A DNA stretch of 64,000 nt from CBDAPI01 sp964565865 (lineage in GTDB: Bacteria; Acidobacteriota; UBA6911; RPQK01; CBDAPI01): NCBI GenBank assembly GCA_964565865.1, contig CAZMGM010000002.1:1-64000 (forward strand), in the 5' to 3' direction. The notes under the pieces are model-generated. The model saw nothing but the letters and a program-made list of their open reading frames with translations. It had not been told where the DNA came from and did no database searches. Below, piece by piece: positions 49,949-58,200 of this stretch (its first letter is position 1; every line of letters begins with the position of its first letter). Position numbers and translations under genes: made by a program.

Positions 49949-50536
49949 CTATGTGTGCTTCTCGATGATCAGGTCGATAATACCATACTCCTTGGCCTGT
50001 TCCGCGTTCATGATGTAGTCACGCTCGACGTCTTGTTCAATCTTTTCGAGGTCCTGCTGGGTATGTCTGGAAAGGATCAGATTCGTCATTTCACGCATCC
50101 GAAGAATTTCTTTGGCATGGATATCAATGTCTGTAGCCTGCCCGGACAGTCCAGCTATGGCTGGCTGGTGAATCAGGATCCGGCTGTTGGGTAAAGCAAA
50201 TCGCTTACCGGAGGTTCCTGCGGCCAGAAGCAGAGCGCCCATGGAAGCTGCCTGGCCTATGCAAATGGTCGTCACATCGTTCTTGACGAACTGCACGGTA
50301 TCGTAAATCGCCAGCCCGGCAGTAATGGATCCTCCAGGGGAATTGATGTACAGCGAAATATCCCGATCCGGGTCTTCAGCCTCTAGAAACAACAGTTGAG
50401 CAGTCACCAGATTGGCAACGTTGTCATCAATCGGAGTTCCTAGAAAGATGATGTTGTCCTTCAGAAGCCGCGAGTAGATGTCGAAGGCACGTTCTCCTCG
50501 GTTGGTCTGTTCGACAACCATTGGAATCAATGTCAT
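49949..50536 (-). CDS. clpP: ATP-dependent Clp protease proteolytic subunit ClpP
   Basis: The 195-residue serine peptidase forms the double heptamer served by ClpX. The catalytic Ser is in GQAASMGALLLA, the His in ILIHQPAIAGLSGQ, and the Asp in the DVERDYIMN region. The Shine-Dalgarno sequence GGAGAGGTG sits about 5 nt before the ATG at 50536. It is the second gene of the tig-clpP-clpX-lon cluster. Confidence 0.98.
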   Translation of the reverse strand: MTLIPMVVEQTNRGERAFDIYSRLLKDNIIFLGTPIDDNVANLVTAQLLFLEAEDPDRDISLYINSPGGSITAGLAIYDTVQFVKNDVTTICIGQAASMGALLLAAGTSGKRFALPNSRILIHQPAIAGLSGQATDIDIHAKEILRMREMTNLILSRHTQQDLEKIEQDVERDYIMNAEQAKEYGIIDLIIEKHT

Positions 50537-50606
50537 TGTTTCACCTCTCCAGAGACGCGGCGCAGCTCGGTGTCTGTTCGCCGAAGATCTCGATCAGCAT
50601 TTTGGA

Positions 50607-51908
50607 TTATCCCTCGACGGTCCCTTTTTCGACGAGGATGCCGATCACTTTTTTTCGTTTCAATGTTTCGAGCAGTTCCTCACGACGCTCCTTCTCGGCA
50701 AAGTGGTGCCTGACTTTGTTGAGGCTCTGATCAGTTGACTCCGCCAGCCTCTCGATCTCGAGATCGACTTCCACATCCGTGACTGCGATTTCTTCTTGGC
50801 TGGCCACTGCTTCGAGTACAAAGTGGGCTTGGACCTCTTTCTGCGCAGAAGAACGGAACTCATTCCTCATCTTGGGCCAGTCCAATCCTGCCTTGGCCGG
50901 ATCCACTCCGCGCGACGCCAGCCTGAAAGCAAAGTCGCGCAGTTTACTGTCCACGGCTTCCTCGACCAGGACCTCCGGGACGTCAAACGATGTGAGATTG
51001 ACAAGGGCCTCGACAGTCTTGTTTCGTATCGCTTCCTCCCGGGCAGTCTCTGCGTACTGCGAAATCTCCTCGAGGAGACTCCTTCTGAGCGCTTCCAGGT
51101 TCTCAAAGTCACCGATACCCCTGGAAAAATCGTCGTCCAAAGTAGGAACCTGCTTGTCTTTGATCTGGTTGACCCGGACCGTGAACTCGACCCGCTGTCC
51201 CGCAAGCTTTCGTTCTGGATAGTCCTCCGGATAGGAAACCTGAAAAACTTTTTCTTCACCTGCGCGCAGGCCCAGCAGCGCTCTGGTGAAAGCTTCGTAT
51301 GTCTGCTCGCCGCCAACTTCCAGAACCACGTTCTCATCCTCTATAGGATCGAGACCGACGAGAGGCAACCCTTCTTCGGAAACAAACCTCCCGTGGAGAT
51401 CAATGACCGCATAGTCACCCAGATCGATTCCGCGATCCTCAATGGTCGCCAGCGTCGAGTGTTGCTCGAGGAGGGCATCGAGTCGTTTTTCCAACAATTC
51501 TTCAGGATCCGGCGGCGGATCGAGGCTCGCTTGAAGACCCTCGTAATTGGGCAGCTCGAAAACGGGTGGTACTTCAAACTTGGCCACATATTTGAGCGGT
51601 TGTCCCTCTTCGAAGTCGAGTTCTTCAACGCTCGGAGAACGAACCGGGGCGACGTCCTTGTCCTGAATCGCCTGGTGATAGGATTCAGGAACCAGGCGTT
51701 TAATAACCTCTTCGCGGATATCTTTCCCAAATCTGCGTTTCACCAATCCAAAGGGTGCCCGGCCCTTTCGAAAGCCCGGTAGGCTGGCCTGTTGCCTGAA
51801 CTCGTTCGCTATACGGTTGAACTCCTCGGAGGTCACCTGGGCGGAGACTTCTATAGAGATCTTCTTCTTAACTCCGCCGAGGTCTTCGAGAAGCGACTGA
51901 ATCTCCAT
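50607..51908 (-). CDS. tig: trigger factor chaperone
   Basis: Trigger factor binds the ribosome exit tunnel and folds nascent chains. The 433-residue protein has the ribosome-binding signature GFRKGRAP near residue 44, an FKBP-like PPIase domain (about 150-240), and a long helical C-terminal chaperone region. The ATG at 51908 is preferred over a TTG three codons upstream. It is the first gene of the proteolysis cluster. A small plus-strand gene is divergent, and an 8-bp inverted repeat lies between them. Confidence 0.97.
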   Translation of the reverse strand: MEIQSLLEDLGGVKKKISIEVSAQVTSEEFNRIANEFRQQASLPGFRKGRAPFGLVKRRFGKDIREEVIKRLVPESYHQAIQDKDVAPVRSPSVEELDFEEGQPLKYVAKFEVPPVFELPNYEGLQASLDPPPDPEELLEKRLDALLEQHSTLATIEDRGIDLGDYAVIDLHGRFVSEEGLPLVGLDPIEDENVVLEVGGEQTYEAFTRALLGLRAGEEKVFQVSYPEDYPERKLAGQRVEFTVRVNQIKDKQVPTLDDDFSRGIGDFENLEALRRSLLEEISQYAETAREEAIRNKTVEALVNLTSFDVPEVLVEEAVDSKLRDFAFRLASRGVDPAKAGLDWPKMRNEFRSSAQKEVQAHFVLEAVASQEEIAVTDVEVDLEIERLAESTDQSLNKVRHHFAEKERREELLETLKRKKVIGILVEKGTVEG

Positions 51909-51924
51909 AACTCCCAATCTCTTA

Positions 51925-51970
51925 ACGCAAGCGTACGCTCTATATTATGATGATCCAAGACGGCTTGCGT
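51925..51970. repeat. 8-bp inverted repeat between tig and a divergent small gene
   Basis: ACGCAAGC (51925-51932) and GCTTGCGT (51963-51970) are exact reverse complements 30 bp apart, centred on the divergent intergenic region and flanking an AT-rich TATATTATGAT segment. It might be an operator or DNA-loop site for both genes. It differs from CIRCE. Confidence 0.4.
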
Positions 51971-52002
51971 GGCAAAAACTTGTGGATTATAGTCCTGGCT
52001 AT

Positions 52003-52200
52003 ATGCGTCGACAAGCACCGCTGGCCTGGAAACTCAAGTCCGAAGCGTTTGAACGGCTGGTAAAGAAATACCGGAGCCTTGAGAACCACGACGGCTTCTA
52101 CTCTCGAAACTGGCTCGAGCTCACCGAATTTCTCGAAGCGGAGCTGAAAGAACTGAAATGGGTTCTTCTGTCTGATGGGGAATCGCCGGAACCTTCTTAA
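52003..52200 (+). CDS. small hypothetical protein, 65 residues
   Basis: The frame is open from 51982. I prefer the ATG at 52003 (MRRQAPLAWKLKSEAFERLVKK), giving a 65-residue protein with a basic N-terminal helix and an acidic C-terminal helix (LTEFLEAELKELKWVLL). It has no membrane segment and no cysteine. I do not recognise a family. It is divergent from tig and convergent with the CysQ-like gene. The amphipathic, low-complexity-free sequence and favourable position argue for a real gene, but evidence is limited. Confidence 0.5.
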   Translation: MRRQAPLAWKLKSEAFERLVKKYRSLENHDGFYSRNWLELTEFLEAELKELKWVLLSDGESPEPS

Positions 52201-52231
52201 TGGTGCTGGTGGTCTTACGAAAAAGGTCTAC

Positions 52232-53236
52232 TCACCCCCCTAGTTTTCGGACAACCGACAGAGCCATCTCGTGAAGCATCCCATTGGAGGCAACGATTCC
52301 CCGATTGCGAGCCAGGGTAGAACCCCGAGAAAAATCCAAGTCCTTTCCATCTAGATCTGTAACCTTCCCTCCGGCCTCCTCCACCACTAAAGATCCAGCC
52401 GCGTGATCCCAGATCCTCTCCTTGTAGTTACGTCGCGCGGAGGAGATCAGGCGAAGCATTAACTCGCCCCGACCGGAGGCCAGGAGACCATACTTGGCCT
52501 GACTGTCCATCAGTACCGGTTCTACCCTAGATCCCAGTTGATGAAGGACCTGTTCGAAAAGCGTAGTATTTGTGTGACCAGCCTCCACGGAGCGAACCAG
52601 CCTCGCCTGTACGGGGTCAGAAAGAGCAGACACCCGGAGTGACTGGAAATCCCTTGCCCCCTGCAGAGACCGAGCCCAGGAGCCATGGCCCCGAACAGCC
52701 ACGAAGAGAGCTCCCAGTCGGGCTGATGGGTTGCCGGGAAACGGCAGGTTCGGACAGGCAAGAACACCAATCCGAACCTGGCCGGCTTCGATGTGGGCCA
52801 GTGCTGTGGCATATTGCTCCTGTCTCAGGAACCCCTTCGTTCCGTCAATGGGGTCGAGGGTCCAGTATCGTCCCCGGGGTGTACTTGATCCTCGGTCAAT
52901 CCATTGACAGACAGACTCGGGATCGGCAGGCAGGCCCGCCTCGGAGAGGAACTCGGTCACCTGCTCCAAGGTCGTCTCGCCTTCCTCACACTGGAGCAAT
53001 CGTGAGTCCTCCTCAGCGACCAGAGCGTCTTCGCCGGGTTGCTGCTGCTGGAGCAACCAACCAACCAAGCCCTGGATTGCGAAATCAGCCACTGTGACAG
53101 GTGACCGGTCTTTCTTCGACAGAGCTGGTTCTGTCAGGCGCTTCTGAATGCTTTGGGCCAGAATTCCGGCTCGCTCTGCCACGTCGATGGCGAACTGTAC
53201 TTCAGGAGGCACCTCGTTGAGATTCATCGTGCCCAT
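52232..53236 (-). CDS. CysQ/HAL2-like 3'(2'),5'-bisphosphate nucleotidase
   Basis: The 334-residue member of the lithium-sensitive inositol monophosphatase superfamily probably hydrolyses 3'-phosphoadenosine 5'-phosphate from sulfate activation. Metal ligands are seen in VAEEDSRLL, WTLDPIDGTKGFL (the family motif) and WDHAAGSLVVEEAGG. The SPVTVADFAIQ segment precedes them. The longer Hal2-like form and the GTKGF motif favour PAP phosphatase over inositol monophosphatase. The start is taken as the ATG at 53236, because upstream codons run through a palindromic repeat. No sulfate-assimilation genes are adjacent. Confidence 0.88.
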   Translation of the reverse strand: MGTMNLNEVPPEVQFAIDVAERAGILAQSIQKRLTEPALSKKDRSPVTVADFAIQGLVGWLLQQQQPGEDALVAEEDSRLLQCEEGETTLEQVTEFLSEAGLPADPESVCQWIDRGSSTPRGRYWTLDPIDGTKGFLRQEQYATALAHIEAGQVRIGVLACPNLPFPGNPSARLGALFVAVRGHGSWARSLQGARDFQSLRVSALSDPVQARLVRSVEAGHTNTTLFEQVLHQLGSRVEPVLMDSQAKYGLLASGRGELMLRLISSARRNYKERIWDHAAGSLVVEEAGGKVTDLDGKDLDFSRGSTLARNRGIVASNGMLHEMALSVVRKLGG

Positions 53237-53237
53237 T

Positions 53238-53297
53238 CTAGCAGTCTGCGGTGGGAGTCGCGCATGGTCGCCCGCGACTTTTACCATGGAGTGCTAG
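53238..53297. repeat. dispersed palindromic repeat, CTAGCAG family, copy 3 (most complete)
   Basis: The 60-bp element has 25-bp imperfect terminal inverted repeats starting CTAGCAGTC (53238) and ending in TGCTAG (53297), with inner TCGCG/CGCGA pairing. The left half matches copy 1 at 14956 over about 40 bp. It lies directly before the start codon of the CysQ-like gene, so it could influence that gene's expression. No transposase or duplicated target site is obvious. Confidence 0.7.
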
Positions 53298-53428
53298 ACG
53301 CGGAGGGCCGCGTCTTCCCAGTGCGAGGAGGTTAAAGGAGACGTGGGCTGGAGTACATCTGTGCGGGAGAGACGGTCGGAACACATCTTGCAAGCCCTGG
53401 AACAGGAGCCCTCAACGCTCGCAGCCAG

Positions 53429-54445
53429 CTAAAGCACTTTCTCAGCGATCTGAACGGCATTCAGAGCTGCCCCTTTTCTCAGCTGATCGCCGGCCAGAAA
53501 CAGGGCCAGCCCCCTGCCGTCTGAGCGAGAGAGATCCTGTCGGAGTCGCCCAACCAGAACAGCGTCGCCATGACTGGCCAGAAGAGGTTCCGGATGCCGA
53601 TTCTTCTCTCGATCATCCAACAGTTCTACTCCCTCTGCCCGTGCCAGGGTCAACCGGGCTTCCTCGACGGAAAGAGAATTCTCAAACGTGAGATAGACCG
53701 CTTCGCAGTGTGCTCGAAAGACAGGAACCCGCACACAAGTAGCCGCGATCTGCAGGGTATCGTCACCGAGAATCTTGTGTGTTTCCTCGGCCATCTTAAG
53801 CTCTTCGGTGTTGTAACCGGACTCTATATCCATCTTCGACTCATGACAAAAGACGTTGAAGATGTACTGCCGATCGAAGAATTCCTGGGTGATGGGATCT
53901 CCTGCAATCCAGTCACGCGCCTGCTGCTCCAGCTCGGCCATCGCAGTGGCTCCGGCTCCCGAAGCTGCCTGATATGTGCTGACTATAATTCGCCTGATCC
54001 TAGCCTGTTGATGAAGAGGCCAGATTGCAACGCACAGCAGGATCGTTGAGCAGTTGGGAACGGAAATAAGCCCTGAATGGTCAGCCAGATGGTGCGGATT
54101 CACTTCGGGTACTATCAGAGGAGTTCCTGGATCCATCCGAAAAGCGGAGGAGTTGTCCACGACCAGACAGCCCCGTGAGGTGGCAACCGGAGCGAATTTC
54201 CGACTGGTGGAAGCGCCCGCTGAAAAAAAAGCAATATCGACTCCTTCAAAGGAGTTCTCAGTCAGCACCTCAACTTCATAAGTCTTGCCCTCAAAAACAA
54301 CTTTCGTCCCCGCCGATCGATGGCTGGCCAACAGGCGCAGACCGCTCATCGGGAACTGGCGCTGGGACAGGACTTTTATGATCTCTCGGCCCACCACTCC
54401 AGTTGCTCCGGCTATTGCGACAAAAGGTTCTTCCGACATGCTCAT
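53429..54445 (-). CDS. asd: aspartate-semialdehyde dehydrogenase
   Basis: Asd reduces aspartyl phosphate to the semialdehyde for Lys, diaminopimelate, Met and Thr synthesis. The 338-residue protein has the NADP loop AGATGVVGREI near residues 14-24, the catalytic Cys in VPNCSTI, the QAASGAGATAM segment, and the catalytic His in VFRAHCEAVY. It is of the shorter Gram-positive/archaeal-like type. No lysine or diaminopimelate genes are next to it. The start is ATG at 54445 or 54439. Confidence 0.96.
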   Translation of the reverse strand: MSMSEEPFVAIAGATGVVGREIIKVLSQRQFPMSGLRLLASHRSAGTKVVFEGKTYEVEVLTENSFEGVDIAFFSAGASTSRKFAPVATSRGCLVVDNSSAFRMDPGTPLIVPEVNPHHLADHSGLISVPNCSTILLCVAIWPLHQQARIRRIIVSTYQAASGAGATAMAELEQQARDWIAGDPITQEFFDRQYIFNVFCHESKMDIESGYNTEELKMAEETHKILGDDTLQIAATCVRVPVFRAHCEAVYLTFENSLSVEEARLTLARAEGVELLDDREKNRHPEPLLASHGDAVLVGRLRQDLSRSDGRGLALFLAGDQLRKGAALNAVQIAEKVL

Positions 54446-54493
54446 GGGCTCGGTTGAAGTATTTCTAGTCTCATGCCATAAGAATGTGTGGGC

Positions 54494-54519
54494 CTAGCAG
54501 CCTGTGGTGGAAGAGACTG
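54494..54519. repeat. dispersed repeat, CTAGCAG family, single arm (copy 4)
   Basis: CTAGCAGCCTGTGGTGGAAG begins at 54494 and matches the outer arm of the copies at 14956, 27916 and 53238. No second arm is found, so this is a half element in the interval upstream of asd. Confidence 0.55.
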
Positions 54520-54579
54520 AAGCCAGACTTTTCTGGGGCCTCTTGAAGTTGAGAAAAAGGGTCCTTCCCCTCCCCACTT

Positions 54580-54642
54580 TCTGGATGTCGAAGTCCAGGG
54601 CCCGACCTGGTCGTTGTCATAGCTGAAGTACCACTGTGCCAT
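54580..54642 (-). pseudogene. fragment of a GYF_2 (DUF4339) domain protein
   Basis: From the ATG at 54642 the minus strand reads MAQWYFSYDNDQVGPW and then diverges. This is the exact beginning of GYF_2/DUF4339 proteins, which start WYY-x-x-x-G-x-x-x-GP. Only about 16 residues keep the resemblance, so the gene has been truncated. The interval 54446-54785 otherwise holds only the repeat arm. Confidence 0.5.
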
Positions 54643-54785
54643 ATCTGGAATCCTCTCAGACGATTTCAATCCAGATGGGTGCAAATGTCCTACGCGATGG
54701 CAGGAGGAAAGATCGAATGCTGACCAGTGCGGTTCCAGACTTCAAATTTCGACAACTCGAAACCAACGGAACCGGCCAAAGATGC

Positions 54786-55112
54786 TCAGGCTACTTCGTC
54801 AATCTTGGCAGCCAGAATGAAGTCGCTCTCTGTCAGGCCGTCGATCTTGTGAGTCCAGATCTTGACTCCGGCCTTTCCCCAGCTCAGGAAAATATCGGGG
54901 TGATGACCTTGTTGCTCAGCAATTTCCCCAGCCTCGTTTACGAAATTGAGTGCAGTCCGAAAATCGGGGAAGAGGTATTCCTTTTCCAGATGATGTTCAT
55001 CAACTACGCTCCATCCCATAACCTGGGCCAGAAGGGATCCAATTTCCTTTCCCCGAAGGGGAGGCACTCCCCCTCGGCAGGGAACGCAATTCTTTCCGCT
55101 TAGATGAGACAT
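54786..55112 (-). CDS. phhB: 4a-hydroxytetrahydrobiopterin dehydratase (PCD/DCoH)
   Basis: The 108-residue enzyme dehydrates the 4a-carbinolamine formed by phenylalanine hydroxylase, or serves in molybdopterin/pterin recycling. The family pattern is complete: GWSVVDEHHLEKEYLFPDFRTALNFVNEAGEIAEQQGHHPDIF in pieces, with the catalytic HHP and the later KIWTHKIDGLTESDFILAAKID. The ATG at 55112 has no strong ribosome site. No phenylalanine hydroxylase gene is in the window, so its partner is unknown. It is adjacent to the Tes-like gene on the same strand, 22 bp apart. Confidence 0.93.
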   Translation of the reverse strand: MSHLSGKNCVPCRGGVPPLRGKEIGSLLAQVMGWSVVDEHHLEKEYLFPDFRTALNFVNEAGEIAEQQGHHPDIFLSWGKAGVKIWTHKIDGLTESDFILAAKIDEVA

Positions 55113-55133
55113 CTTGTCAAGCGAACGGACGAG

Positions 55134-57140
55134 TCAGGTCGTTGAGATCCGAACCAGAGCATCCTTCTGCTCCTTCTTGCCCATCACCTGTTCTTCATAA
55201 TACTTCTTTACCTGGGCGGCCTGCCTGGCTGCCTTGCGGCGCGCCATCTTCTCGTCGCGGGCTGTCTGCGGCAAGGAGCTCTTCTTGCGCTGAGATGCGA
55301 CATCACTCGCGTTGAGGTTCAGAGAGTGTTCGTAGCTCTGCAGGTCAACGTTCTTTCCCCCGGCAAAGATTTCGTGTCTCCCGTGTTCCTCGTACCATTT
55401 CGCGACTGTGGCATTCTGGTGCATATGCTCAATGATATTGCGCCATCCGTGTCCGGTGTTATAGGCACAGAAAGAGATCTCGCCTTCCTGAGTAGCATAG
55501 GGGATGATACACATCTCAGTGCGGCGGAAGTCGTAGTTGAAGAGATCTTGAAACCACATCCCGGCAACAAAGAGGAAGTTCCAGCGATCGTCTCTCCGTT
55601 TCTTGCCGTCTCCATAGCTGCGGCCGGTCAGTCCAAAACTTTTGTCGAACTTCTTGAGAACCTCCCACAGAGTCAACTTTGAAGGAGCCGCGAAGGGTCG
55701 ATAGTTCTTGAGTAAGGCCAGACCCATCATAAAGTTGGAAAAGTTCTTGCCACGCCCTGCGTCCGTGATGGCCTGCATGTCTCGGACCAGACCTGGAATA
55801 CTGAGGAACTCGGGTACAGCAGCGTACTCCTTAGTTTCTTTGTCAACCATCACGGCGGTTCCCACACCGCAATTGGGATGGCATCCGCAGCTAACCTGAC
55901 CCCAGTCGGCCTCGGGACCATGGACAAGATCAGCAAAATCGGAAAAGGCTCCCATCAGGGAGAGGGGAAACCAATCTCGCGTAGGCTCTGTCATCCCGGT
56001 TTGTTTTTTTACATCGTGGGCGAGATGCGAGAGAGTATAGCGCTGGCGCAGCCGCCGTTCGTCAGTGACGGCTTCATCCCTGCCAGTGAAGGAAACCGGC
56101 TGGAAAGCAATGAAGGCGACTTTTTTCGGGTTGTCCATGGCAAACCGGATGATCGGCCCCACCTGATCGTTGTTAACGTCGTTCACCAGCGTCGTGACAA
56201 GAACAATCTCAATTCCAGCCGCATGAGCGTTCTCAATCCCCCGCAGCTTAATGTCGAAAAGGTTGCCGATGTGGCGATGGCTGTTGGCTTCGTTACCCAC
56301 TCCATCGAACTGATAGTAAAGAAAGCGCAAGCCCGCCTCGGCAGCCCTGCGGCTGAACTCTTTGCTCTGGGCGAATTCGATCCCGTTGGTGGCCGCCTGA
56401 ACGCTGTTGTACCCGATCTTACGGGCATACTTCACCGCCCGGAAAAAGTGAGGTGAGATGGTCGGCTCTCCGCCCGAAAACTGGACCGACATTTGGCGAC
56501 GAGGCTTGATTTTCAGGGCATTATCGAGAATTTCCTTGATCTCCTGCCACACCAGCTCGTGCACGAAACCAACCTGGTTGGCGTCCATGAAGCAAGGGTC
56601 GCACATCATGTTGCAACGATTCGTCAGATCCACAGTCAGCACTGAGCCTCGGCCGTGGCGGATTGTGCTCGAACCATGGTTGTGGAGATCCTCATCGTTA
56701 TGAGCCCGGATGTCACGACCAGGAAAATTGCCCTCGATCCAACGCAGGAAGTTGGCATCAATTGACATGAGGTCTTCGATCTTGCCATGAATCGGGCATT
56801 CTTTGACCATCCAGATCTCGTTGTTCTTCTCAACGACACTGGCTTTGATCTCACCTACTTTCTCGTCAATGAGAACGTGATAGTCCTCTTCGCCATTGAT
56901 GATCTTTTCCCGAGCTTCCACTACACACTTGGGACACAGAGAATCGGTTTCGCGGGGCCAGCCTAGGTTTGGTTTCGTTTTTTGCCAGGATTTCAGTAGT
57001 GGCTTCTCGGACCAGTTAGGAGTAAAAGAAGGCCTCTTGCGATACTTGTTAAAAAACTGGATAAAATCAAATGCCTTGCCCGCGGTAAAGCAGAGGGCAC
57101 TGTCGCCGTACTTCCATGCGGTTGAACTTGCTCTTGACAT
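55134..57140 (-). CDS. radical SAM protein of the tetraether/membrane-spanning lipid synthase type (Tes/MSS-like)
   Basis: The 668-residue enzyme has an N-terminal zinc-type motif (Cys69-x2-Cys72 and CPIHG at 115-119). It then has the radical SAM CX3CX2C motif at Cys176, 180 and 183 (CNMMCDPC) and the SAM-binding SGGEP at 222-226. Further cysteines at 418, 420 and 424 (SCGCHPNCG) and at 544 and 558 may bind auxiliary clusters. The motif layout matches archaeal tetraether synthase (Tes, MJ0619) and bacterial membrane-spanning lipid synthase, which join two fatty or isoprenoid chain ends. The C-terminal 70 residues are Lys/Ala-rich. The ATG at 57140 has AGGAAGG 10 nt upstream. The function is inferred from family resemblance; the exact substrate cannot be told from sequence. 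Confidence 0.8.
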   Translation of the reverse strand: MSRASSTAWKYGDSALCFTAGKAFDFIQFFNKYRKRPSFTPNWSEKPLLKSWQKTKPNLGWPRETDSLCPKCVVEAREKIINGEEDYHVLIDEKVGEIKASVVEKNNEIWMVKECPIHGKIEDLMSIDANFLRWIEGNFPGRDIRAHNDEDLHNHGSSTIRHGRGSVLTVDLTNRCNMMCDPCFMDANQVGFVHELVWQEIKEILDNALKIKPRRQMSVQFSGGEPTISPHFFRAVKYARKIGYNSVQAATNGIEFAQSKEFSRRAAEAGLRFLYYQFDGVGNEANSHRHIGNLFDIKLRGIENAHAAGIEIVLVTTLVNDVNNDQVGPIIRFAMDNPKKVAFIAFQPVSFTGRDEAVTDERRLRQRYTLSHLAHDVKKQTGMTEPTRDWFPLSLMGAFSDFADLVHGPEADWGQVSCGCHPNCGVGTAVMVDKETKEYAAVPEFLSIPGLVRDMQAITDAGRGKNFSNFMMGLALLKNYRPFAAPSKLTLWEVLKKFDKSFGLTGRSYGDGKKRRDDRWNFLFVAGMWFQDLFNYDFRRTEMCIIPYATQEGEISFCAYNTGHGWRNIIEHMHQNATVAKWYEEHGRHEIFAGGKNVDLQSYEHSLNLNASDVASQRKKSSLPQTARDEKMARRKAARQAAQVKKYYEEQVMGKKEQKDALVRISTT

Positions 57141-57419
57141 GAGTGTAAACCTTCCTCTTCAGTACTTTACGAAAACAACAACGCTACCTTGGACACTCAG
57201 TTGGCCACGCCTACTCAGGCACAGCCAGCGGGTACAATGAGGCACCGGAAACTTGCAATGTCGCTTAATTTCAAACCTATAAGTATCGGTATCCCCTCCC
57301 CGTTCGTCAATAGAGGATCGACTGCCTCGATGGCACAGTTTCGTTTTTCCTGAGTAATTGATCCGTCCTGTCCGAGTCTAAATTTGATAAGATTTGATCG
57401 TGGATTGAGAACTGTAAAG

Positions 57420-58025
57420 ATGCCCAACTTAAGAATCACGAACGGAGCCCGCACACAAATTTTGGCTGCCCTCGAGCAGCAACAGCCCCAAAAGACCGCT
57501 TTGCGACTTGAGGCGACGACCAACGGGACAGCCGAGTTCGCCTATGGCATGCGACTGGTTGGTGCAGATGATCAGCGCGAGGATGACGAGATCGTCGAAA
57601 GCAACGGGGTGAAGGTGCTGGTTGATCCCGCAAGTGCGCGCCACCTGGAGGGTGCAACGGTTGACTATGAAGAAGGAATCCTGAACAGCGGATTCCGTTT
57701 TGACAACCCGAATCAGCCAAATATCCCGGAGCTGGGAGAAGGCCCGCGGGCGGATTTGAGTGGACCGACGGCCGAAAAGGTGGAACAGCTGATCAACACG
57801 GAGATCAATAGTGCCGTGGCTGCCCATGGTGGCCAGGTCAATTTTCTTGGCGTCAAGGAGAATCGGGCTTACCTCACTTTTGGAGGTGGTTGCCACGGTT
57901 GCGGAATGGTTGATGTCACTCTCAAGCAGGGAATCGAAGCCCGAATCAAAGAGCTTGTCCCTGAGATTGAGGAGGTGGTCGATGTAACCGACCACTCGGC
58001 CGGGGAAAATCCATTCTATCGATAG
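57420..58025 (+). CDS. nfuA: NfuA-type Fe-S cluster carrier
   Basis: The 201-residue protein delivers 4Fe-4S clusters to apoproteins. The N-terminal half is an A-type (HesB/IscA-like) domain without its three cysteines (FRFDNPNQPN stands at the C-terminal cysteine position), as in NfuA. The C-terminal half is the NifU-C domain with the cluster motif CHGCGMVDVTL. I use the ATG at 57420 (MPNLRITNGART). The gene is divergent from the Tes-like radical SAM gene, whose several clusters would need such a carrier. Confidence 0.92.
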   Translation: MPNLRITNGARTQILAALEQQQPQKTALRLEATTNGTAEFAYGMRLVGADDQREDDEIVESNGVKVLVDPASARHLEGATVDYEEGILNSGFRFDNPNQPNIPELGEGPRADLSGPTAEKVEQLINTEINSAVAAHGGQVNFLGVKENRAYLTFGGGCHGCGMVDVTLKQGIEARIKELVPEIEEVVDVTDHSAGENPFYR

Positions 58026-58200
58026 GGACAAGAAACACGAACCATTTCAACCTTGCCAAAAAACGGCCTGGAGTTCTATTTTTAGGCTGGATGGCTACCG
58101 AAGGCGGTCTCGAAGAGGCCCGTCAACGAGTTGAGTGACTTCTACATCGCCGGAAAATCTACATGGAATCCTGGGTTTCATAAGTTTGAGTACATCGATT

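Noticed and set aside
50796..51782. 328-codon plus-strand frame opposite tig
   Set aside because: Antisense shadow of trigger factor.
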